A stretch of 64,000 bases of DNA from Streptococcus oralis (lineage in GTDB: Bacteria; Bacillota; Bacilli; Lactobacillales; Streptococcaceae): positions 1,503,001 through 1,567,000 of the forward strand of contig NZ_CP065707.1 in NCBI RefSeq assembly GCF_016028255.1, given 5' to 3'. Shown here one piece after another: positions 36,165 to 44,435 of the stretch. The notes under the pieces were generated by a model. That model was not told the origin of the DNA. It saw only the letters and a list, made by a program, of their open reading frames with translations, and did no database searches. A program made the translations under genes and the position numbers. Each line of letters opens with the position of its first letter. Within the stretch, counting starts at the first letter, position 1.

Positions 36165-36776
36165 CTACTTCTCATTTTGTAACAAAGCTCTTACCTCGTC
36201 TGCTCCAATTTTATCCTCAGCTTTTTCAAAGAGTTGAATAGATTGATAAAAATAATCTCGTGATTTGACTGAATCTTGCTTCAGATAAATCTCTCCCATC
36301 CCCCTATAGGCACAGGCTTGGGCAATGAAATCCTCGGTTGTCAAAGCAAAATCTAGGGATTCTCGCATATAGCTTTCTGCCTCTTCTAGATTTCCCAACT
36401 TTAAACGAAGGTAGCCTTGTTCATAGTTGTTAACAGAAAATTTCAAAGCATCATTGGGAAAATATTTTTTTATAATTTGCATTTCCTGATCGATATAGAG
36501 TAGAGCTTTTTGAAAATGACCCATTTCACGATAAATCATGGCTAACTGATGATAGCCTATATGTTCATTTTCTGGGTCACTTTTAGTTCGTGCTAAGTCA
36601 ATATAAGACTGGTAGATCCTTAAGCACTCCTTATAATTTTGCTCTTCAAGATAGATATAGCCCATCAAATTTAATACACTAAAATCCGTGCAAGTTTCCA
36701 ATGAAAAATTAGCTTCAACTAATTTTTTAGCCTCTTCAATCTTGCCCTCAAACAATAAATCCCATGCTTGATTCAT
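36165..36776 (-). CDS. tetratricopeptide-repeat protein
   Basis: 203 residues made almost entirely of TPR-like helical pairs, for example IGYHQLAMIYREMGHFQKAL (about 75-95) and ACAYRGMGEIYLKQDS. No DNA-binding domain, signal peptide or membrane segment is visible. The RBS is AGGAGG, six nt before the ATG. It ends the hsdR tail operon, 17 nt after the preceding gene, and sits directly upstream of the twin promoters. A protein-protein or peptide-binding role is likely from the fold alone. Confidence 0.75.
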   Translation of the reverse strand: MNQAWDLLFEGKIEEAKKLVEANFSLETCTDFSVLNLMGYIYLEEQNYKECLRIYQSYIDLARTKSDPENEHIGYHQLAMIYREMGHFQKALLYIDQEMQIIKKYFPNDALKFSVNNYEQGYLRLKLGNLEEAESYMRESLDFALTTEDFIAQACAYRGMGEIYLKQDSVKSRDYFYQSIQLFEKAEDKIGADEVRALLQNEK

Positions 36777-36793
36777 ACATATCCTCCTGCATC

Positions 36794-37132
36794 TTATGTT
36801 GTATAGAAATCGATTGATAAGTCGCTATTAGACTCGTATTTTTTCCAAGATAAACTGAATCCATAATAATCTTCAAATTCAGGGTGCCAGTCATAATAAA
36901 GTGGGATACGACTATATTTTCTTGCAACAACTTCGTCTTCAAATTCTGGAGACTCCCCTGCAGTAATACCAAATTGAAGACCATTTAGTTCCCAGCTATT
37001 GCCCCAAACATTTTCATCCGAGAGAACATCGATCCATCTAGAAGCATCAAGATCAAAATCTGCACATAATTCCAGTTCATAGAATTTTCTACAGTTAATC
37101 TCTGAAGGCTTAATATAAAGGGCACCATCCAC
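36794..37132 (-). CDS. 112-residue acidic protein of unknown function
   Basis: The start is GTG at 37132, just after the preceding stop; no in-frame ATG is suitable. The protein is acidic and tryptophan-rich, with KFYELELCADFDLDASRWID and WELNGLQFGITAGESPEF. Size and composition resemble immunity-type proteins, but no family could be named. The spacing (6 nt before, 17 nt after) places it in the hsdR tail operon. Confidence 0.6.
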   Translation of the reverse strand: MDGALYIKPSEINCRKFYELELCADFDLDASRWIDVLSDENVWGNSWELNGLQFGITAGESPEFEDEVVARKYSRIPLYYDWHPEFEDYYGFSLSWKKYESNSDLSIDFYTT

Positions 37133-37138
37133 TTGGTA

Positions 37139-37843
37139 CTATTTATCTTTGACTTGAATCTGTGTGATTTTCATTGGAATCGGAACTCCATTTAACTCTA
37201 ACCAGAAATAGCCTAAAGAGGTTTTGATACTATAATATGGCTGATTAGCAGGTTTAGCGTTTTTAGAGCAAGCATCAAGAATTCTTCCAAGCATAATTAA
37301 ATTTCTACAAACGGTTTTCGAAGTGTGTGGGTCGAAATGTGAATACCTACGGGTGACTCGTTTTAACTTTTCAACGGGAAAAGTGATATCCTTTGGTAGG
37401 GCATGATACTTCTGTACGACTAAAGCAGTTTTTTCAGTATTTTCCTTCCCCGCTGGAACGACTACAGCGTGCCCAATATGGATATTTGGGTCATCGCAGA
37501 TATAAGTATAGCCATTCCCTCCCTCCTGAAACTCAACAACAACGAGATTTAGCTCTTGATTCGGATCAAAGAGAGGCTCAACCTGTTCTGCTTCTTGGCG
37601 CTCATAAAAAGTAAAGCAATCTCTACCCCCGTCTTCGCCAAAAACCATGAAACTGCCACATTCAGGGCACTTCCACATATAAAAGGATGCTTCAGAAATA
37701 TCATCATAAGAAATTTTATTATGGTCGTCAGCTTTATTCATGATTTCTTCAAACAACTCATCCGAATAAACTGAATAAGCATTTGGATCGGGCGCTCGGT
37801 GGTCGTTCATTGCTTGCCCGCATCTACATGTCCATTTACCCAT
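37139..37843 (-). CDS. zinc-ribbon protein of unknown function
   Basis: 234 residues. The N-terminus has GKWTCRCGQAMND and then MWKCPECGSFMVFGED, two CxC/CxxC pairs that should bind zinc. The middle (about 100-170) contains GYTYICDDPNIHIGHAVVVP and VEKLKRVTRRY, a small beta-barrel-like domain seen in other bacterial proteins of unknown role. RBS GAGG. It starts 8 nt after the nucleotidyltransferase gene. A nucleic-acid or protein adaptor role is possible but not shown. Confidence 0.6.
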   Translation of the reverse strand: MGKWTCRCGQAMNDHRAPDPNAYSVYSDELFEEIMNKADDHNKISYDDISEASFYMWKCPECGSFMVFGEDGGRDCFTFYERQEAEQVEPLFDPNQELNLVVVEFQEGGNGYTYICDDPNIHIGHAVVVPAGKENTEKTALVVQKYHALPKDITFPVEKLKRVTRRYSHFDPHTSKTVCRNLIMLGRILDACSKNAKPANQPYYSIKTSLGYFWLELNGVPIPMKITQIQVKDK

Positions 37844-37851
37844 AAATAACC

Positions 37852-38625
37852 TCAGTCGTGGCCTAATTCTTCAAGGAAAAATTGATTTAGAGCTTTCCAG
37901 TCTTTCTTGACGTCAGTAACATTTTGGATGTATACATCCAACTCTTGGATATTATCTAAAATATAATCTTGAATTGGCTTTATAGGCTCAATTTGCATAC
38001 CTTCAGGACTGTTTATCTTAATGTCAAGCAATCTTGAAACATGCTTCTTCATTTGAGACGGCAGCAATTCTTTCACCAAATCATCAAATAAAATCGGAGG
38101 GATTGAATGGTATTTTTCGATCCAACGACAAGCCAAAATAGGACGAAGCGCGTAGAAATACTTTTTAGGTTTGACCTTGTCTCCTGAAAGATACTTATTC
38201 ATTTGAGTTCTAGCAGTGTTCAAGTAATGGTGAAGCATTTTTTTCTCTGAAAAATACTGGTTGGCAAGAGGACGTATGCGCTCGATAAAATCCGTTTGTT
38301 GATAAACAATTGGTGACTGTAACCATTCAAACAGTGTTGGATTTGACTTATAAAGGAGTTTTAAAGTCTTATCTAAATCCCAGCCACTCACATCCCAAGT
38401 ATCGTCAATTGGTAACTCGATAACATCACGCTGTTCATTTAAACGGAGATAGAAATCTCGCTTGTGTTTGTAGATAAACCGTACATCAAAGTCACTATCA
38501 GGAGACTCAAAGCCCCATGCACGACTACCAGACTCGATAGCCCACAAAACTGTGATACCATAATCACGCTCAATTTCTGCTAATTTTTCAGGTACCAGAA
38601 CATTCATTTCTTCTTGCGTTTGCAT
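37852..38625 (-). CDS. RlaP/YcgL-type nucleotidyltransferase
   Basis: 257 residues, DNA polymerase beta superfamily (COG3541). The nucleotidyltransferase core is ESGSRAWGFESPDSDFDVRF, with the GS motif and two metal-binding aspartates. Relatives have been linked to RNA repair and occur next to type I restriction genes. It starts 17 nt after hsdR, with AGAGG as RBS, so it is likely co-transcribed with it. The biochemical target in this context is unknown. Confidence 0.82.
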   Translation of the reverse strand: MQTQEEMNVLVPEKLAEIERDYGITVLWAIESGSRAWGFESPDSDFDVRFIYKHKRDFYLRLNEQRDVIELPIDDTWDVSGWDLDKTLKLLYKSNPTLFEWLQSPIVYQQTDFIERIRPLANQYFSEKKMLHHYLNTARTQMNKYLSGDKVKPKKYFYALRPILACRWIEKYHSIPPILFDDLVKELLPSQMKKHVSRLLDIKINSPEGMQIEPIKPIQDYILDNIQELDVYIQNVTDVKKDWKALNQFFLEELGHD

Positions 38626-38642
38626 TTATAACCTCTTATTAT

Positions 38643-41600
38643 TTACGCTGCTTCTCCAGCTCGATCATTGATGAGTTCAATTGTTTGGACAATATTACGA
38701 AGTATAGGGAGTTGGTGTTGAAAGAGTAGTTGAACTGAACCATACGATTTAAACGGCTCTTGTGTTAAAACTTTAGTCTCCAAACAACCATTTTCTACAA
38801 TGTAATCTACAATCAATTTCACAAAGGAAATCTGCTTGGCATTGAGACTCTCATCCGATAAAAATTTAGAAAAAACTTGATTGGCAGACTCTCTATCCAA
38901 ACCAATAATCTCACGAACCAATCTAGGAATTGCCTTATTTTCATAATGTTGTTGGTAATCTGACTTGCTACCTAATTTTTCCCATAACAATGTTTCAAGT
39001 GCAAGTAAATCCTGAGAGGTCAATTTTTCATTATGGTATAACTTAGAAATTGCTTCATCATCTAGATGAGTTCTCAAATAATGTTCAACTTTTTCATTAT
39101 AAGATCGTAGGTCATTGACTTGTAAATATGGCTTAGTATCATGGACAGTGGAAAGAATGTGATCATCAAAATTGACATAATATACAGTGCGTTCCGGTTT
39201 ATCCAGAAACTGTAGTAAATCTCGAAGCGCAAGGCGTATTTTTTCCAACTCGGATAAACTAACTTCTTCCCAAAATTCAGGTTCTTGTACTTTCCTGATA
39301 ATTTCAGCCTGTGCAAAAACTTGTGGTATATTGCCAACCCTAGCAAGGGCTTTAGCTGTTTTCATAACTTGAGATATATGGACAGTTGCTGGCTTAGCCA
39401 ACAGTTGTCCTAACTGTATCTGAAACAGCCATAAATCAAATCGTCTCGCCATCTCGTCTTCTTTATTTTCTTCAAATAGAATCGGAGAAAGATCTTTCTG
39501 GATTGTTTCACTTGTGACGGTCGTTAGATTTTGCCAATTTTCCAACTTTCTGTAAGTATAAACTGTATCTAAGACCATACGAACCCTAAAGTCTAACTCA
39601 TTTAAGCTCACCATACGTCCATGAAGTTCTGAGACGAGTTGTTGACGGTATTCTCTAGCAAACTGATCATCTTGATAACGAAGCTCCTGCAGTTCACGAA
39701 TCAAGTCCACCTTGGTGTTAAACAAACGTTGAGTCAGAGAAACAATGTGACGACCATCTCCTTCTCTTGGATCAGCTTTGAAATATTCAAAATTATCACC
39801 ATAATCGAATACCAAGAAATTTTCCTTATCCTGCTCAGGGCCGAATAAATCTTTACAAAGACGGGTTCCACGGCCAATCATCTGCCAAAACTTAGTTTTA
39901 GAACGCACTTTCTTGAAAAAGATTAAATTAACAACCTCTGGTACATCAATACCTGTATCCAACATATCAACAGAAATTGCAATTTGAGGGTATTTCTCCT
40001 TAATTTTAAAATCATCAATTAAGGTTTGATAATGCTTAATGCTATAATCAATCACTTGAGCATAATCGCTTCCTTTTTCAGGATAGCGTTCGTTAAAAAT
40101 ATCTCTGATGTATTCAGCGTGTCGATGGTTTTTAGCAAAGATAATGGTTTTACCAATTTCGTCACCTGAAGCTGTCTGAATCCCTCTTGTCATTAGTTCA
40201 TCTAGAACAATTTTAACTGTTTTTCTATTGAAAATAGAGGTATTAAAATCCTCAGGATCAATATCTTTCTCAGAACTACCATCTTCAAATTGACTATCAA
40301 AATATTCTTTTTCGTCTTGAGATAAATCATCGTAATGTAGACCATCCGTAGGTAGTTTCAACTTCGTTTCAATCGAATGATAAGCTACTAAATAGCCATC
40401 TTTGACAGCCTCTTCCAGATCGTATGCGTATGTTGGAACACCATTCTCCAAGTTAAAGAAACCGTAAGTATTTTTATCTAAATCTTGACGCGGAGTGGCA
40501 GTTAATCCTACAATCCGTGCATCAAAATAATCAAAAATTGATTTGTATTTCTGATAAATAGAACGGTGAGATTCATCAATTATGATGAGATCAAAGTGCC
40601 CAACAGTGAAGGGGCGTTGATTTACTTCTTCTTGATCACTAATCGCTCCTATCATAGTCGGATAGGTTGAAAAAACCATTCGACTAGATCGAGCACCATC
40701 TTTATCCTCTAAGAAATTGCAAACTGAAAGATCTGGAAGTAATTTCCTAAACGAGTCATAAGCTTGCTTAACTAGGGATGTTCTATCAGCCAAGAAAAGA
40801 ACATTTTTAACCCAGTTATGACGCGATAGGATATCAACTAGAGAAACCGCTGTACGGGTTTTCCCAGAACCAGTTGCCATAACCAAGAGTGCCTGTCTAC
40901 GATTATTGGAGAATGCTTCACAGACACTTGTAATCGCATGTTTCTGATAATGACGTCCAGAAATGTCGTCCCTAATTTTGCTAGAAATATCCTCGAGTGG
41001 TTTTTGCAAGTGACGTCTGTCCATCAACAGTTGCAACTCTTCTTGAGAGTAGAACCCTGCAATCTGGCGACGATTAACACCATCAAGTATGTAGTGCTTT
41101 AAACCATTGGTAATAAAGCAAATTGGCCAATAGCCGATTTGTTTCTCAAGAGCTTCAGCGTATTCTTTGACCTGTACTTCCCCTGCTTCTGGATTTACAG
41201 ATGCCTTTTTAGCTTCAACAATTGCTAGAACTTTCCCATTTTTGCCATAAAGGACATAGTCACAGTATCCAGTTCCTGTACCATGCTTCAAACCATGAAC
41301 GGCTACCTCAACACGACAGTTTTCCTCAAATGTCCAACCCGCTAAACGGAGATCAATATCAATAAAGAGTTTTCTTGTCTCTGCTTCAGATAGTTGATCG
41401 ATATGGAAAGATACATCTTGCCGTAGAGCTGCTGTTTCACGTTTTTCAGTATAAGTCTCTTGAGCAGCCAAGGACTGACTAGCCATCTGTTCATCGAAAT
41501 CAGGAAGATCTGGCAAACTGTTTTGTAATTTCGCCATAGATTGCGGCGTTTCTCGAAACTTGATGTTTGCTGTAAGTGGCAATAACTTCTCATCGAAATA

Positions 41601-41993
41601 ACGCTCCACAAACTTGTTACTGTAGCAATAATCAATAAAATTGACAAACTGAAACAAATGATGCAAAGCCAAAATCGCTTCTCGTTCCTTAATTTCTCCA
41701 CCATGTGCAGCGTGATTTCCCCATCGAATTAAAAGAACAATCTGCCTGTGGAGCTCAGGATCCACAATCTCTCTAAAATCATCATCCCATACCAAAGAAG
41801 ATAAGGTAGCACGATAGGGAGCTTCTAGATATGAATCGTGACTATATATCCAATGAACAGCCTGCTCCAAAGCACGACGCGCCATAAAAGCAGTAGCCAC
41901 AGTAGATGTCGCAATCATATTTTCAGCTTCTATACAAGGCTTTGAAAAAGATTCATACTCTTCGTTATTTAAAAGAAAATCAAAATTTCCCAT
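38643..41993 (-). CDS. hsdR: type I restriction enzyme, R subunit
   Basis: 1116 residues. An N-terminal DUF4145-like helical domain (1-130) is followed by a PD-ExK nuclease (CDYVLYGKNGKVLAIVEAKK, about 235-260). Next are superfamily 2 helicase motor domains with VMATGSGKTRTA and IIIDESHRSIY, and a helical C-terminal domain that docks the methylase. It translocates and cuts DNA when HsdS finds unmethylated sites. A TATAAT box at 42026-42031 could give it its own promoter inside the silent hsdS fragment. No disruption is visible. Confidence 0.93.
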   Translation of the reverse strand: MGNFDFLLNNEEYESFSKPCIEAENMIATSTVATAFMARRALEQAVHWIYSHDSYLEAPYRATLSSLVWDDDFREIVDPELHRQIVLLIRWGNHAAHGGEIKEREAILALHHLFQFVNFIDYCYSNKFVERYFDEKLLPLTANIKFRETPQSMAKLQNSLPDLPDFDEQMASQSLAAQETYTEKRETAALRQDVSFHIDQLSEAETRKLFIDIDLRLAGWTFEENCRVEVAVHGLKHGTGTGYCDYVLYGKNGKVLAIVEAKKASVNPEAGEVQVKEYAEALEKQIGYWPICFITNGLKHYILDGVNRRQIAGFYSQEELQLLMDRRHLQKPLEDISSKIRDDISGRHYQKHAITSVCEAFSNNRRQALLVMATGSGKTRTAVSLVDILSRHNWVKNVLFLADRTSLVKQAYDSFRKLLPDLSVCNFLEDKDGARSSRMVFSTYPTMIGAISDQEEVNQRPFTVGHFDLIIIDESHRSIYQKYKSIFDYFDARIVGLTATPRQDLDKNTYGFFNLENGVPTYAYDLEEAVKDGYLVAYHSIETKLKLPTDGLHYDDLSQDEKEYFDSQFEDGSSEKDIDPEDFNTSIFNRKTVKIVLDELMTRGIQTASGDEIGKTIIFAKNHRHAEYIRDIFNERYPEKGSDYAQVIDYSIKHYQTLIDDFKIKEKYPQIAISVDMLDTGIDVPEVVNLIFFKKVRSKTKFWQMIGRGTRLCKDLFGPEQDKENFLVFDYGDNFEYFKADPREGDGRHIVSLTQRLFNTKVDLIRELQELRYQDDQFAREYRQQLVSELHGRMVSLNELDFRVRMVLDTVYTYRKLENWQNLTTVTSETIQKDLSPILFEENKEDEMARRFDLWLFQIQLGQLLAKPATVHISQVMKTAKALARVGNIPQVFAQAEIIRKVQEPEFWEEVSLSELEKIRLALRDLLQFLDKPERTVYYVNFDDHILSTVHDTKPYLQVNDLRSYNEKVEHYLRTHLDDEAISKLYHNEKLTSQDLLALETLLWEKLGSKSDYQQHYENKAIPRLVREIIGLDRESANQVFSKFLSDESLNAKQISFVKLIVDYIVENGCLETKVLTQEPFKSYGSVQLLFQHQLPILRNIVQTIELINDRAGEAA

Positions 41994-42079
41994 TTTTCTC
42001 TCACTTTGAATAAATAGATAGCTATATTATACTAGATTTCAAGCTATTTCTCCACAGTTTTATAACTATCCCACAAGCA

Positions 42080-42148
42080 AATTGTGATTTGTCGACTTGA
42101 GCCACAAAGTCTGCGAACTCGTTTTGGAGGGAAAGAGGGGGGAGGGGG
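42080..42148 (-). repeat. 69-bp direct repeat, silent copy
   Basis: 69 bp identical, except one base (T/C at 42097), to 44506-44574 in the active hsdS. It encodes the conserved C-terminal PLPPLSLQNEFADFVAQVDKSQ region and includes a purine tract GGGAAAGAGGGGGGAGGGGG. Confidence 0.95.
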
Positions 42149-42586
42149 CACACAAATTTAGAAATTTGAGATTTATTAACTTTAGGCAAATTAGTTCTAC
42201 TTGAAAACGATAAAATAAAGTTCAAAAAATAATCACTTCTTAACACATGAGCAAGAAATATCCTATTCATTTTTTCGTCAACTGTTAGAATTGGATAAGC
42301 GTCTGCTGAACATACTCCCATAAAATCAGGAAGAGCTACTTTATTTAAATTAGGCCTAATCTTACTATAAATAATGTGTTTCTTAGTAAATAAATACTTT
42401 CCACTACTGATTTGATCTTCTCCTACCGTTCTATAACCTATAAGTTTTCCAGTGTTTTTTTCAATACTATCTATTCCAATGTGTGGTAAATCTATGAAAT
42501 TGCTAAAATCGGAAATCATTTTTGTATCAAATTTTGCAAACTCATTAAACGAAGCATAATCCCACTTAAATTCATTTAACAATAAG

Positions 42587-42616
42587 TCCCCAAACATCTC
42601 GTTAAATCGGGATTTG
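42587..42616 (-). repeat. 30-bp direct repeat, silent copy
   Basis: An exact 30-bp match to 45046-45075 in the active hsdS (begins TCCCCAAACATCTCG on the plus strand). It encodes the central conserved segment before the second recognition domain. The two copies are 2459 bp apart in the same orientation. Confidence 0.95.
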
Positions 42617-42619
42617 CAG

Positions 42620-43585
42620 TTAAGAGATGAATTTTTGGTGTGAATGTTTGACATTGCTTTGGTTAACCATGGCATAGGCCAGAGTTGTATCAATTTTGCT
42701 GTGACCGAGTAGTTTTTGGACTTGCTCAATAGGCATTCCTTTATCAATAGCCTTTGTCGCTAGGGTTCTTCTGAATTTATGTGGATGAACCTTTTGTATT
42801 CCAAGTTTTTGTCCTAACTTTCTCAATCGAATCTCGACACCAGCAATTCCAAGTCTCTGGGCTTTTCCAAGTAGCGTTACAAAAAGAGCTGGATGACTAT
42901 CTTTTCTATCATTGAGATAGTTTCTTAAATGAATTTTCGTACGAGCATCAAAATATACGGGTCTTTCTTTTTTTCCTTTTCCAAAAACAACGCACTCTCT
43001 GTTTTCAAAATCAATATCAGAACGATTCAACTGGACCAGTTCTCCTACACGCATACCTGTTGATGCTAGTAGGTCAATCATTGCCAAATCTCTTAAATTT
43101 TCACAATTATCTCTCATAATTTCCAGATGTTCGTCCGTATAAGTTTCTTTCACAGTTTGTTCTGTTTTAATTTTTTTAATCCTTCGAATAGGATTCTTGA
43201 TGATATATTCCTCTTGCTCAAGCCAAGCAAAAAAAGAGGACAATATACGCCGAATATTGTCCAAATTCGCCTTACTACAGTCCTTTTCAGACTGATAATT
43301 TGCTAGATAACTCCTTAAATCATCTGTTGTCAGTTGTGTCACAGACTCCTTAATATGATGAAACAAATTTTCAATTGTTCTCTGATAATAACGTATTGTT
43401 TTTGCGCTACAGCCCTCCACCTGCTTAGCAGTGATGAATAGTTGCAACAGATTATTATTTGAATGCTTCTGCTTCTTTTTTCCATCCACTAGATGGCGTT
43501 CTAAACTCTCTCGCAATGCTAGTAATTGTTCATTGTTTAAAAAGGGTAACATTTCTTGTATGATAATTGTAACTTTTGATTCCAT
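42620..43585 (-). CDS. tyrosine recombinase of the variable restriction locus
   Basis: 321 residues, XerC/D-like. There is an N-terminal SAM-like core-binding domain (about 45-135) and a catalytic domain with Arg in STGMRVGELVQL, HKFRRTLAT (HxxR), LGHSKIDTTLAYA (His and the nucleophile Tyr). All catalytic residues are present. The position between the toxin-antitoxin genes and the silent hsdS fragment matches the pneumococcal tvr locus, where such an enzyme is linked to hsdS rearrangement. Its stop is 4 nt from the 30-bp repeat. Confidence 0.92.
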   Translation of the reverse strand: MESKVTIIIQEMLPFLNNEQLLALRESLERHLVDGKKKQKHSNNNLLQLFITAKQVEGCSAKTIRYYQRTIENLFHHIKESVTQLTTDDLRSYLANYQSEKDCSKANLDNIRRILSSFFAWLEQEEYIIKNPIRRIKKIKTEQTVKETYTDEHLEIMRDNCENLRDLAMIDLLASTGMRVGELVQLNRSDIDFENRECVVFGKGKKERPVYFDARTKIHLRNYLNDRKDSHPALFVTLLGKAQRLGIAGVEIRLRKLGQKLGIQKVHPHKFRRTLATKAIDKGMPIEQVQKLLGHSKIDTTLAYAMVNQSNVKHSHQKFIS

Positions 43586-43611
43586 AAATTCTCACTTTCA
43601 TAATTACTCAT

Positions 43612-43663
43612 CAATAAAAAGAGGCAATATCAGTTTCTGCATTACAGAATTCTAATATTGCCT
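43612..43663 (-). terminator. terminator after the toxin gene
   Basis: Minus strand AGGCAATAT (43655-43663) pairs with ATATTGCCT (43622-43630), with further inner pairing, followed by CTTTTTATT. It separates the toxin-antitoxin transcript from the recombinase gene. Confidence 0.85.
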
Positions 43664-43706
43664 GTTCATTTATTTTCTTATGCTCATTTCAATCCAGCAT
43701 ACTATC

Positions 43707-44120
43707 TCACTTTTTGACCTTTTCTCTGATAGAATGTTCAGAAATCCATTTAGAGTAGCTTATCATTTTTTCATCAGTTAAAGCTTCTACCGCTATAGTC
43801 ACGCACATATCAACCGCTTCTTCCGCGGAAACAGTAAAGTGATAACCATTTAATTGTAAAAACTTCACCAAAACAAAGAAGGCCGTTCGTTTATTGGCAT
43901 TGGCAAAAACATGCTTCTTTATCAATTGGACAAATAATATTGTTGCTTTATCAAAAATTGTTGGATAAAGAGGTTTGCCAAAAACAAATTGTTCTGGTAA
44001 GTTCACAATCATATTTAACGCTGAAGGACTAACTGTTTGAATTTGCTCCTTTGGAGAATACCGTTGAATTGCTAAAGCATTGATTTTTTCAATTTGCTTT
44101 TCTGTTAGATAGACTGTCAT
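43707..44120 (-). CDS. doc: Doc-type (Fic fold) toxin
   Basis: 137 residues. The Fic/Doc active site reads HVFANANKRTAFF, the Doc form (HxFxxANKR) that phosphorylates EF-Tu in characterised members. The N-terminus YLTEKQIEKINALAIQRYS and the PSALNMIVNLPEQFVFG segment are also typical of death-on-curing proteins. Its start overlaps the antitoxin stop by 4 nt. The motif is intact, so the toxin is probably active. Confidence 0.92.
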   Translation of the reverse strand: MTVYLTEKQIEKINALAIQRYSPKEQIQTVSPSALNMIVNLPEQFVFGKPLYPTIFDKATILFVQLIKKHVFANANKRTAFFVLVKFLQLNGYHFTVSAEEAVDMCVTIAVEALTDEKMISYSKWISEHSIREKVKK

Positions 44121-44353
44121 TTTTCCACCAAAGCTTTGAAAACATCGTCGTATTCATCAAAAATTGTATCCAATTTTAAGTTAAAGGCATCATCAGAAAC
44201 ATAAGAGATCTGATGATCCAATTCTTCAGGAGTAAAGATAATTTCACCACTTGGTAACAATTTTGCTTCGTATTTAACACCACTTGGAATATTGAACTCG
44301 CTTGGAATCGTAATGGTGATTGAATTTCCTTGTTTTCTTGTTTTTACAACCAT
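44117..44353 (-). CDS. AbrB-type antitoxin
   Basis: 78 residues. The N-terminal swapped-hairpin DNA-binding domain is MVVKTRKQGNSITITIPSEF and the acidic C-terminal part (FDEYDDVFKALVEK) would bind the toxin. It is upstream of doc with an ATGA overlap, the normal antitoxin-toxin order. It has its own promoter with a palindromic operator. In the tvr locus such a pair is thought to stabilise the variable segment. Confidence 0.87.
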   Translation of the reverse strand: MVVKTRKQGNSITITIPSEFNIPSGVKYEAKLLPSGEIIFTPEELDHQISYVSDDAFNLKLDTIFDEYDDVFKALVEK

Positions 44354-44373
44354 CTGATTTCCTCCTTTGAAGT

Positions 44374-44402
44374 ATTATAACAAATAATTACGGTAATTAC
44401 AA
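44374..44402 (-). promoter_or_regulatory. toxin-antitoxin promoter with internal operator
   Basis: TTGTAA (44397-44402), a 17-nt spacer and TATAAT (44374-44379). The palindrome TAATTACGGTAATTA (44385-44399) lies between the two boxes, where binding of the antitoxin would block RNA polymerase. The RBS AAAGGAGG follows. Confidence 0.82.
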
Positions 44403-44435
44403 CGATAGTGTAAAACTGCTATTTCATCTCAGATC

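Larger units (their letters stand above)
42022..42616 (-). pseudogene. silent hsdS fragment with alternative second recognition domain
   Basis: The fragment lacks a start codon and begins at the central conserved region (KSRFNEMFGD) right after the recombinase stop. It encodes a second target-recognition domain unlike that of the active hsdS. It then returns to the conserved CPLPPLSLQNEFADFVAQVD before diverging and ending in GIVIKLWRNSLKSSII. Both conserved parts are long DNA repeats of the active gene. It is a donor cassette for changing HsdS specificity. Confidence 0.9.

Noticed and set aside
42617..42747. Start codon and upstream codons for the hsdS fragment as an independent gene
   Set aside because: These codons lie antiphase within the recombinase coding sequence; homology to HsdS begins only at the 30-bp repeat, and no RBS is present.
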